Source: Gammaproteobacteria bacterium
GTDB taxonomy: Bacteria > Pseudomonadota > Gammaproteobacteria > Pseudomonadales > Halieaceae
DNA length: 5,166 nt
Direction: 5' to 3'
Assembly: GCA_002748505.1 (NCBI GenBank)
Contig: PDSN01000007.1
Location: 1 to 5,166, forward strand
This document shows positions 1 to 5,166 of this stretch, piece by piece (within the stretch, counting starts at the first letter, position 1; every line of letters starts with the position of its first letter). Position numbers and translations under genes: made by a program. The notes under the pieces were generated by a model. The model was not told the DNA's origin and searched no databases. It was given only the letters and a program-made list of their open reading frames with translations.

Positions 1-10
1 CAGAAAGTCC

Positions 11-39
11 TTGGCAGCTCGCAAAATACTGGATACAAT
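11..39 (+). promoter_or_regulatory. lexA sigma70-like promoter (-35/-10)
   Basis: TTGGCA at 11-16 matches the -35 consensus TTGACA at five of six positions, and TACAAT at 34-39 matches the -10 consensus TATAAT at five of six. They are separated by exactly 17 bp. Transcription would start near 45-47, giving a leader of about 38 nt before the lexA ATG. The -10 hexamer lies inside the first SOS box (29-44), and the second box (48-63) covers the expected start point, as expected for autorepression. The promoter is inferred from motif and spacing only. Confidence 0.75.
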
Positions 40-44
40 CACAG
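29..44 (+). promoter_or_regulatory. SOS box 1 (LexA operator, one mismatch)
   Basis: CTGG-ATACAATC-ACAG fits the gammaproteobacterial LexA operator CTGT-N8-ACAG with one core mismatch (G for T at position 32). It contains the -10 hexamer, so bound LexA would block RNA polymerase. Its mismatch suggests it is the weaker of the two operators. Tandem boxes in front of lexA are known from E. coli. Confidence 0.72.
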
Positions 45-47
45 TTA

Positions 48-63
48 CTGTATAAACAGACAG
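48..63 (+). promoter_or_regulatory. SOS box 2 (LexA operator)
   Basis: CTGT-ATAAACAG-ACAG is an exact match to the CTGT-N8-ACAG core. It is 3 bp downstream of box 1, with centres 19 bp apart, so two LexA dimers would sit close together and on roughly the same face of the helix. It ends 20 bp before the lexA start codon. This supports LexA autorepression and identifies the downstream gene independently of its protein sequence. Confidence 0.88.
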
Positions 64-83
64 ATGCCACAAGCGAGACTGCC

Positions 84-677
84 ATGGAAAAGCTCACCAA
101 ACGCCAGCAGGAAGTGCTGGACGTCGTTACCCGCTATATCGATGACACCGGCTACCCCCCTACCCGCGCTGACATCGCCCAGGAATTGGGTTTTCGCTCT
201 GCTAACGCCGCCGAAGACCATCTCAAAGCCCTTGCCCGTAAGGGCGCGATCGAAATCATTCCCGGCGCCTCTCGCGGCATTCGCTTGCCCCAATCTCTGG
301 GCATTCCGATCGTCGGGCGCGTTGCGGCGGGCAATCCAGTGCTCGCCACAGAACATATCGAAGACTACTGCGACATGCCCGCCAGCTTCTTCAAACCCGA
401 AGCCGATTACCTCCTGCGCGTCACTGGCGACAGCATGATCGGCATCGGCATCTTCGATGGCGACCTGCTCGCCGTCCACAGCACGCCCGAGGCACACAAC
501 GGCGACATTGTCGTCGCCCGAGTGGACGACGAGGTAACGGTAAAACGCTTTAAAAAGCACGCCAGGGGCGTCAGCCTGTTACCCGAAAACCCCGCCTACA
601 GTCCGATTGAAGTTGACCCTTCCCAACAATCCTTTGCAATCGAGGGCTTGAGTGTTGGCGTGATTCGGCGAAACTGA
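84..677 (+). CDS. lexA: LexA, SOS-response transcriptional repressor / self-cleaving S24 peptidase
   Basis: This 197-residue protein is a complete LexA (E. coli: 202 aa). Residues 1-68 form the winged helix-turn-helix domain, with PPTRADIAQELGFRS and NAAEDHLKALARKG (25-54) almost as in E. coli. The self-cleavage bond is Ala82-Gly83 in GRVAAG. The catalytic serine is Ser117 (GDSM) and the general-base lysine is Lys154 (EVTVKR), keeping the spacing of E. coli Ala84, Ser119 and Lys156. The short linker accounts for the two-residue offset. In the cytoplasm, LexA dimers repress DNA-damage genes; RecA filaments on single-stranded DNA stimulate autocleavage and derepression. The C-terminus VGVIRRN is normal for the family. 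The ATG at 84 gives the family N-terminus (LTKRQQEVLD), but its ribosome site is poor (only GCGAG about 6 bp upstream). No sulA-like gene follows, unlike the Pseudomonas arrangement. Confidence 0.97.
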   Translation: MEKLTKRQQEVLDVVTRYIDDTGYPPTRADIAQELGFRSANAAEDHLKALARKGAIEIIPGASRGIRLPQSLGIPIVGRVAAGNPVLATEHIEDYCDMPASFFKPEADYLLRVTGDSMIGIGIFDGDLLAVHSTPEAHNGDIVVARVDDEVTVKRFKKHARGVSLLPENPAYSPIEVDPSQQSFAIEGLSVGVIRRN

Positions 678-680
678 GCC

Positions 681-893
681 AGCCCGGATATTTCATCAGT
701 AAATGGAATTTTCGGAAATATAAGACCAAAAAAATCGCCAAAATCATGGAAGGCGTAGCGGTAGTTACGGTTTGAATGATTTTGGCTAGCTTTTTTTGTT
801 CTTTTTATTCGGTGCGCCCCTGCAAAGCTGGTATTAACACTTTCCAGAATAAATCTCTCTAAAACTCCCATTTACCGATGAAATATCCGGGCT
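681..893. mobile_element. MITE-like inverted-repeat element, about 213 bp, directly after lexA
   Basis: The left arm (681-706, starting AGCCCGGATATTTCATC) and the right arm (868-893, ending GATGAAATATCCGGGCT) are reverse complements at 25 of 26 positions, the exception being 698/876. Pairing continues to 712/862 with two more mismatches, about 29 of 32 in all. The interior is AT-rich, non-coding and contains a second nested inverted repeat (737-747/776-786). This architecture resembles a non-autonomous miniature element. If the ends are taken as CCCGG (683) and CCGGG (891), the flanking tetramers are CCAG (679-682) and CTAG (892-895), identical at three of four bases, which could be a decayed target duplication. 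No transposase is present. The alternative is a large structured RNA or terminator of lexA. I do not recognise the family. Confidence 0.6.
737..797 (+). terminator. Hairpin plus T-tract, possible lexA terminator
   Basis: GCCAAAATCAT (737-747) is perfectly complementary to ATGATTTTGGC (776-786), an 11-bp stem with a 28-nt loop. Four bases later comes TTTTTTT (791-797), which can also pair with AAAAAAA (728-734) to lengthen the stem. The A-tract, stem and T-tract order makes it potentially bidirectional. The stem is AT-rich and the loop long for a classical intrinsic terminator, so efficiency is uncertain. It is nested in the inverted-repeat element and is the only terminator-like structure between lexA and the next gene. 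Confidence 0.42.
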
Positions 894-1031
894 AGATCAC
901 GACTCCTCAGACTATGATTTTCTGCACTATACCTACCCTGCTTATTTTTGCGTACCGGGTTCTACGTTGAAGCTGTCCACGCATAGTGTTACCATTGGGG
1001 TCATTGCGGCTCAACAAGAACAATATTTTGT

Positions 1032-1044
1032 CGTCAACTTGACG
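1032..1044. promoter_or_regulatory. 13-bp palindrome, possible operator
   Basis: CGTCAA-C-TTGACG is a perfect 6-bp inverted repeat around one central base, 79 bp before the VOC start codon. Its right half, TTGACG, also resembles a -35 hexamer, but no -10 lies 16-18 bp downstream. A dimeric repressor or activator could bind it. The bound protein cannot be named, and a short palindrome can arise by chance. Confidence 0.25.
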
Positions 1045-1064
1045 TGGATAAAGTAACTTATTCG

Positions 1065-1092
1065 TTGCTATTGAACGCCTTAAAGCTATATT
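1065..1092 (+). promoter_or_regulatory. Weak promoter candidate for the VOC gene
   Basis: TTGCTA (1065-1070, four of six to the -35 consensus) and TATATT (1087-1092, five of six to the -10 consensus) are separated by 16 bp. Initiation would fall near 1098-1100, leaving a leader of about 24 nt that includes the ribosome-binding site. The region is AT-rich, so such matches are easy to find. Confidence 0.3.
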
Positions 1093-1122
1093 TGCTAAGG
1101 AGAGTAGCGAGAGGAGAGCACC

Positions 1123-1482
1123 GTGAATAAAACAGGAAAAATAAATTATATTGAAATTCCAACGACCGACCTCGAACTCAGCAAAACTTTTTTCGCCGAT
1201 GTTTTTGCCTGGTCTTTTGTCGACTACGGCGCCGAATACACTGTGATCAACAATGCGGGGCTGCAGGGTGGTTTTTATCAATCAGACCAAACCGCAACCA
1301 CCGACAACGGCAGCGTTCTGGTAGTACTTTACAGCGATAATCTGCGACAAACGCTGGAAAGCGTCGAGTCAGCTGGCGGAAAAATTATCAAGGATATTTT
1401 TTCTTTTCCTGGCGGCTGTCGCTTTCATTTCAGTGATCCCTGTGGCAATGAATTTGCGGTGTGGTCTGAATCCGCCAATTGA
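1123..1482 (+). CDS. VOC-superfamily (glyoxalase/bleomycin-resistance-like) protein
   Basis: This 119-residue protein has one vicinal-oxygen-chelate module pair. The first half has YIEIPTTDLELSKTFFADVFAW (9-30) followed by FVDYGAEYTVI; the second has GSVLVVLYSDNL (63-74), then ESVESAGGKIIKDIFSFPGG and FHFSDPCGNEFAVWSE (101-116). Length and motifs fit the single-domain COG3324-type group, mostly of unknown substrate and cytoplasmic. The usual metal ligands look lost: Tyr9 replaces the first histidine and Ala112 the final glutamate, so glyoxalase or dioxygenase chemistry is unlikely and a binding or non-metal role is possible. The GTG start is chosen because GAGGAG (1111-1116) lies 6 nt upstream and the N-terminus matches the family. 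The frame ends in tandem stops TGA TAA. Function is unassigned beyond the fold. Confidence 0.85.
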   Translation: MNKTGKINYIEIPTTDLELSKTFFADVFAWSFVDYGAEYTVINNAGLQGGFYQSDQTATTDNGSVLVVLYSDNLRQTLESVESAGGKIIKDIFSFPGGCRFHFSDPCGNEFAVWSESAN

Positions 1483-1528
1483 TAACAATACGTCGGAGAG
1501 CCCTGCACATCGCCATATCGTTGAGGTG

Positions 1529-1549
1529 TGCGCTGCCTTTATCAGCGCA
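1529..1549 (+). promoter_or_regulatory. Small perfect hairpin upstream of the receptor gene
   Basis: TGCGCTG (1529-1535) pairs perfectly with CAGCGCA (1543-1549) around a 7-nt loop. It lies 45 bp before the receptor ATG and 46 bp after the VOC stop. No T-tract follows on either strand, so it is not a convincing intrinsic terminator. An upstream GCACA (1505-1509) can pair with TGTGC (1527-1531) and would compete with this stem. It could be an RNA leader structure or a processing site. Role unknown. Confidence 0.3.
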
Positions 1550-1583
1550 AAAGCTACATAGCCGAAATGACCATAACACTCAA

Positions 1584-1589
1584 AAGGAG
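1584..1589 (+). promoter_or_regulatory. Strong Shine-Dalgarno site of the receptor gene
   Basis: AAGGAG, followed by T, lies 5 nt before the ATG at 1595. It is the best ribosome-binding site in the window and fixes the receptor start, giving a protein that begins with a proper signal peptide. Confidence 0.8.
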
Positions 1590-1594
1590 TAACT

Positions 1595-3718
1595 ATGAAA
1601 AGCTTGAAACTGTTCCGCAGTAATCCTTCCTTGTCAGCTCCCAAGCCCCTGGCGACGGCCGTTGCGCTGTCGGCACTGTCAGTGCTCTGTCATCAGGCTC
1701 AAGCGCAGCTTGAAGAGGTCATCGTCACCGCTCAGAAAAAGAGCGAAAACCTCCAGGAAGTGGCGATAGCGGTATCTGCTTTTAGCGAAGACACCCTGCG
1801 CAATGCCAGCATTGAAAACATTATCGATGTCACCGCCATGACGCCGGGGTTTGCGATTTCGAACTACAACCCCACCACTCCCGCACCTTACATTCGCGGC
1901 GTGGGAACCAACTCCAGCAGCGTGGGCGACGACGCCTCTGTTGGGGTGTTTATCGATGAGGTGTATGCCGGTCGTGCCGGTGCTTTTAACTCAGAAATGT
2001 TTGATGTCGCACGGGTAGAAGTGCTGCGAGGCCCCCAGGGAACGCTCTACGGTCGCAACGTCGCCGGTGGCGCGGTGAGCGTTATTACCAACAACCCCAC
2101 TGAAGAATTGGAAGGCCGGCTTGAGTTGACCGCGGGAAATTACGATTTGCGGGGTTTGTCAGGCGTTATCAGCGGCCCTCTGTCCGACGATGGCAGCACC
2201 AGGGGACGACTGGCGGTGTCGGGCAGGGAGCGAGACGGCTGGGTAAGCAATGTGCTCACCGGCAGCAAACTGCGCGATGAAGACAACATCAGCGTACGGG
2301 GCAAGCTGGATGCAGACCTGACCGATTCGCTCACTATGCAGCTCGGCATGGATTATGCCAAAGATGATTTAACAGGTCCGGCGGCGCGGGCGACAGTGGC
2401 GCAACTGCCCGGCAACCCCAACGACAAAGTATCGCTGTACGACGATGGCTTCACCGAGCGCACCATCAAAGGTGCCAGTATGAAGTTGGTATGGGATGTG
2501 GCCGGTGGTGCACTCACATCCATCACCGCCTATCGCTCCAACGACTACGCCTTTTTTGACGATACCACCGGCAACTGGACTCTGGCGCTGACCAACGAGG
2601 CCGACGAAGACTCCAGGCAATTCACCCAGGAATTCCGTTTCACCGCAGAAACCGACACGCTGGATTACACTTTTGGCCTGTATTTCTTCGATGAAGATGT
2701 AGACCGCTGGGAAACCTTTGACAGCAGTCGATACTTCGGCGCAGCGGGCAGCTCGCGACCGGAGTTTGACGGCAGCATGGCTTCGCGCAGCATTTCGGCC
2801 TTTGGTGAGCTGGCCTGGACTATCTCCGATCAGCTGACCGCTATTTTTGGCGGGCGCTATACCCGGGACGAAAAAGAAGCCGAACTCAAAGCGTTTAATC
2901 CCGACCAGCTCGGATTTCTGGCAGAGCCCTATGATGTCAGCCCCAGTGAAAACTGGAAAAGATTTACCCCTAAACTGGGTCTGGAATATCAGGCTTCCGA
3001 TTCAATGCTGCTTTACGCGACATGGGCGCAGGGCTATAAAGCGGGTGGTTTTAACGGCCTGGCTCCCACCAGATCGGCAGCGATAACGCCTTTTAACGAA
3101 GAGATCGCCACCAACTATGAAATCGGTATGAAAGGGGATTTCCTCGACCAAACCTTGCGCTTCAACGCGGCGTTTTTTTATACCGATTACAGCGATTTGC
3201 AAAACTTCTACCTGGATCAAGAGCTGAGGGTGATATCTGCAACCTCCGATGCGGAAATATACGGTGCAGAACTGGAGCTTTGGTACTCACCGCTTGACGG
3301 TCTGGATGTCTTTTTGGCGGGCAGCTGGCTGGAAACCGAGTACAAGTCCTTTCCAGCGAACCCGGCGGTGGAAGGCAATCAGCTGATGAGAGCGCCAAAA
3401 ACCAGCGCCTCCAGTGGTGTGCAGTACAGAATGCCGCTTGCCGATATTGGTGACCTGCTGGTGCGTGTCGATGCGATGTATTCCGACAAAATGTATTTCA
3501 ACACACGCAATTCCGACGCGGTCAGCGCCGACAGTTACACCTTGGTCAATGCCCGCATCGCCTTGGAGCTCTACAGTGGCTGGGAACTCTCCCTGTGGGG
3601 TAAAAACATCACCGATGAAGCCTATGTGCAGCACAGCTTTACACTGTATGGCGATGACTCGCACGTGATATACGGTGAGCCCAGCATGTGGGGCGTGACC
3701 GCTGCCTATAATTTCTAA
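1595..3718 (+). CDS. TonB-dependent outer-membrane receptor
   Basis: This 707-residue protein is a complete TonB-dependent receptor, importing a scarce ligand across the outer membrane using TonB-ExbBD energy. The N-terminus has Lys2, Lys5 and Arg8, a hydrophobic stretch (19-32) and a signal-peptidase site AQA-Q at 37/38. The TonB box is EEVIVTA (40-46), immediately after the mature start, so there is no extra signalling domain and no FecIR-type regulation is expected. The plug (about 50-165) contains YIRGVG (99-104), VGVFIDEVY and VEVLRGPQGTLYGRNVAGGAVSVIT (141-165). The rest is the beta-barrel, with YATWAQGYKAGGFNG, LWGKNITDEAY and a C-terminal WGVTAAYNF ending in phenylalanine, as outer-membrane insertion requires. 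The substrate cannot be read from the sequence; no Fur box was found, and similar receptors take siderophores, carbohydrates or hydrophobic compounds. The next gene, 46 bp on, encodes a hydrolase and may process the ligand. Confidence 0.96.
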   Translation: MKSLKLFRSNPSLSAPKPLATAVALSALSVLCHQAQAQLEEVIVTAQKKSENLQEVAIAVSAFSEDTLRNASIENIIDVTAMTPGFAISNYNPTTPAPYIRGVGTNSSSVGDDASVGVFIDEVYAGRAGAFNSEMFDVARVEVLRGPQGTLYGRNVAGGAVSVITNNPTEELEGRLELTAGNYDLRGLSGVISGPLSDDGSTRGRLAVSGRERDGWVSNVLTGSKLRDEDNISVRGKLDADLTDSLTMQLGMDYAKDDLTGPAARATVAQLPGNPNDKVSLYDDGFTERTIKGASMKLVWDVAGGALTSITAYRSNDYAFFDDTTGNWTLALTNEADEDSRQFTQEFRFTAETDTLDYTFGLYFFDEDVDRWETFDSSRYFGAAGSSRPEFDGSMASRSISAFGELAWTISDQLTAIFGGRYTRDEKEAELKAFNPDQLGFLAEPYDVSPSENWKRFTPKLGLEYQASDSMLLYATWAQGYKAGGFNGLAPTRSAAITPFNEEIATNYEIGMKGDFLDQTLRFNAAFFYTDYSDLQNFYLDQELRVISATSDAEIYGAELELWYSPLDGLDVFLAGSWLETEYKSFPANPAVEGNQLMRAPKTSASSGVQYRMPLADIGDLLVRVDAMYSDKMYFNTRNSDAVSADSYTLVNARIALELYSGWELSLWGKNITDEAYVQHSFTLYGDDSHVIYGEPSMWGVTAAYNF

Positions 3719-3764
3719 TGATTGGGTGACGTATTTTTGCAACACTTAATGGGATATAAGACCT

Positions 3765-5166
3765 ATGATCTATAGCGCCGCGGCACTTCGCGCACTGTTT
3801 TTGATCGCCTTACTGGTTCCGGGGCTGCTGCTTGGCTGTGGAACCAGCGGCGTTGGTGAAAACCAGGCGTCAGATTCAGCGCCTTACGCGGTGGGCTCCA
3901 CCACGCTGTTTATTCACGATCATTCCCGCCCATTTGATGCGGTGGCCGGTGTGGACACCGGGGTTCGCAGCTTGATTACGGAGTTGTGGTATCCGGTTGC
4001 ACACCGGGTTATTACGCCAGTAATGCAGCCCGCGACCTACGGCGACTACGTGTTTGGCAATCGCGATGTGCATCGCTTGATGATGACCCAGACCACGTTT
4101 TTCCATTTAACGCCCCAGTCGGTGCGGGCGGGAGTCAGTCAAGCGCAAATTGATGCGGCAATTGACGAGCTGTTCCATCGTCCACGGGGCAGCTATACCG
4201 ATGCCCCGGCCGCTGACGGCAAGCCCTGGCCGGTGGTGCTTGTCTCTCACGGTGATGCCGGCAGTCGCTACAACATGGAATCCGTCAGTGAGTTTTTAGC
4301 AGCGCGTGGTTATTTGGTTGTCGCCGCTGAACACACGGGCAATTCGCCCTATGCCATGATCGGCGCCGACCCGGACTTAGCGGCCAATGGCGGTGACCCT
4401 GCCCTGCTTGAGGCGATGCGCCAGGTTTTGCCACTGCTCGATGACAACGGCGTTTACGGCAGTCACTTCAATTACGGGCAAAGCTATTCACCTCTGGGCG
4501 AAGGCGGTGTTTTTCCGGATGGACAACTGTCGCCAAGCGGTGCTGTCAATCTGGATCGGGCGCTGCTGGAGCGCGTTAACGACCTGCGCGCAGTGCTCGA
4601 TACACTGGAGGCGATGAACCAAAGCGGACGTTTTGCCGGAAAAATAGATCTCAGCCGCGTGGGTTTGATAGGCAGGTCTTTTGGTGGCAGCACGGTGTTG
4701 GCAGGACTTGCTCTGGAGCCGCGTTTTCAAGCCGGTGTTGCGGTGGTACCGCCCTCGCTGCTGGATTTGCGCCCCCTGTTACCCGCTGAATTGCTGGTGC
4801 AACCGCCAGAGGAATCGGTGCTGTTATCGGCACAGAAAGCGTCCACTCCCTACCGCTTACACAAGCCTACCCTGTTGCTGGTCAGTGCAGAAGATCGCGC
4901 CGTAATCGGCACAGCGGCGCTTCTGGCAAAACTGACCGGCACAGCGCCGCCGACACCTGAACACCCCTATCCAGCCCTGGAGGCCGCTTTTAACAATGCC
5001 GATGTACCTGTCGCTTATGCCAGCCTGAGCAATGCCAATCACGGCAGTTGTGCTGTGTCTGGCCCCTACTGGTGGCCTCATCTCAAGCCCGACACCTTTC
5101 CCCGATTTTTCGCTCCCGATGAGTCCTACCAACTGATTGAGGCGTCAAGCGCCCACCGCATACAGC
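3765..5166 (+). CDS. Predicted lipoprotein alpha/beta-hydrolase (PAF-acetylhydrolase/dienelactone-hydrolase-like), 3' end cut by window
   Basis: The frame from ATG 3765 stays open for 467 codons to the window edge; no stop is seen. Residues 1-24 are a hydrophobic signal with LLLGC at 21-25, a plausible lipobox, so Cys25 would be lipidated and the enzyme membrane-anchored, facing the periplasm or cell surface. ITELWYPV (71-78) and PVVLVSHGDAGSRYNMESVSEFLAARGYLVVAAEHTGN (156-193) are the typical first-strand and oxyanion-region motifs of the PAF-acetylhydrolase/COG4188 group. The nucleophile is Ser305 in GRSFGG. His426 in NANHGS is the likely catalytic histidine and Asp377 in LLLVSAEDRAV the likely acid. 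About 100 residues lie between the HTGN strand and the nucleophile elbow, probably a lid. It should hydrolyse an ester (lipid, lactone or polyester); the substrate is unknown. The Shine-Dalgarno is weak (GGGA at 3751-3754, or AAG nearer). The 46-bp gap from the receptor suggests co-transcription. Confidence 0.88.
   Translation, partial: MIYSAAALRALFLIALLVPGLLLGCGTSGVGENQASDSAPYAVGSTTLFIHDHSRPFDAVAGVDTGVRSLITELWYPVAHRVITPVMQPATYGDYVFGNRDVHRLMMTQTTFFHLTPQSVRAGVSQAQIDAAIDELFHRPRGSYTDAPAADGKPWPVVLVSHGDAGSRYNMESVSEFLAARGYLVVAAEHTGNSPYAMIGADPDLAANGGDPALLEAMRQVLPLLDDNGVYGSHFNYGQSYSPLGEGGVFPDGQLSPSGAVNLDRALLERVNDLRAVLDTLEAMNQSGRFAGKIDLSRVGLIGRSFGGSTVLAGLALEPRFQAGVAVVPPSLLDLRPLLPAELLVQPPEESVLLSAQKASTPYRLHKPTLLLVSAEDRAVIGTAALLAKLTGTAPPTPEHPYPALEAAFNNADVPVAYASLSNANHGSCAVSGPYWWPHLKPDTFPRFFAPDESYQLIEASSAHRIQ

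Larger units (their letters stand above)
894..1122. other. Non-coding AT-rich intergenic stretch before the VOC gene
   Basis: I find no credible gene here on either strand. Open frames in this stretch are short or are antisense to the VOC gene, with no recognisable protein motif or ribosome site. The stretch contains a 13-bp palindrome (1032-1044), a weak promoter candidate (1065-1092) and the VOC ribosome-binding site near its end. Together with the preceding element it makes a 445-bp gap between lexA and the next gene. Confidence 0.55.

Noticed and set aside
64..438. Open frame starting at ATG 64, overlapping lexA in another frame
   Set aside because: It overlaps the unmistakable lexA frame, has no family motif, and its ATG lies at the edge of the second SOS box.
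45..560. 171-codon antisense frame opposite lexA
   Set aside because: It is a compositional shadow of lexA, its reading frame crosses the lexA coding region and control region, and it shows no recognisable domain.
596..871. 91-codon minus-strand frame across the lexA end and the inverted-repeat element
   Set aside because: It covers the palindromic element and the antisense of lexA, with no transposase or other motif.
681..893. Integron attC site or CRISPR array in the inverted-repeat region
   Set aside because: The conserved attC core triplets (RYYYAAC/GTTRRRY) are not at the ends, there is no integrase or cassette context, and there are no regularly spaced direct repeats.
907..1281. 124-codon minus-strand frame opposite the intergenic stretch and the VOC gene start
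   Set aside because: Its first half is antisense to the well-supported VOC protein, and the rest shows no domain or ribosome site.
1479..1594. Fur box upstream of the TonB-dependent receptor
   Set aside because: GATAACAAT at 1481-1489 is only a fragmentary match to the Fur consensus and lacks the second half, so iron control cannot be claimed.
3287..3745. 152-codon antisense frame opposite the receptor C-terminus
   Set aside because: It lies opposite a conserved barrel-coding region and has no protein motif; it is a shadow of the receptor gene.

Overview
The window looks like chromosomal DNA from a free-living, probably marine, gammaproteobacterium. The LexA protein has the full gammaproteobacterial layout and sits behind SOS boxes of the gammaproteobacterial CTGT-N8-ACAG type. 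The large TonB-dependent receptor and the lipoprotein hydrolase are of kinds common in marine Cellvibrionales-like and related lineages. The genus cannot be named from sequence alone.

Layout, all genes on the + strand. Positions 11-63 hold a sigma70-like promoter and two tandem SOS boxes, followed by lexA (84-677). Three bases after the lexA stop codon a long inverted repeat begins (681-706 against 868-893) around an AT-rich, hairpin-forming core. It looks like a small non-autonomous (MITE-like) element or a large structured terminator. A further AT-rich non-coding stretch (894-1122) carries a 13-bp palindrome and a weak promoter candidate. It leads to a 119-residue VOC-superfamily protein (1123-1482, GTG start, good Shine-Dalgarno). 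After a 112-bp gap with a small perfect hairpin comes a complete 707-residue TonB-dependent outer-membrane receptor (1595-3718). Forty-six bases further on, a second large gene starts at 3765 and runs off the right edge. It encodes a predicted lipoprotein with an alpha/beta-hydrolase domain resembling platelet-activating-factor acetylhydrolases and dienelactone hydrolases. Because it has no stop codon in the window it is easily missed.

How the parts work together. lexA is self-contained and should repress itself. The receptor and hydrolase are close and co-directional, so they plausibly form one transcription unit in which the hydrolase cleaves an ester-containing substrate that the receptor binds or imports. 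The substrate is not evident. The VOC gene might belong to the same run of genes, but the 112-bp gap leaves this open. I do not see a clearly new biological system. The points most worth a second look are the inverted-repeat element directly behind lexA and the receptor-hydrolase pair.
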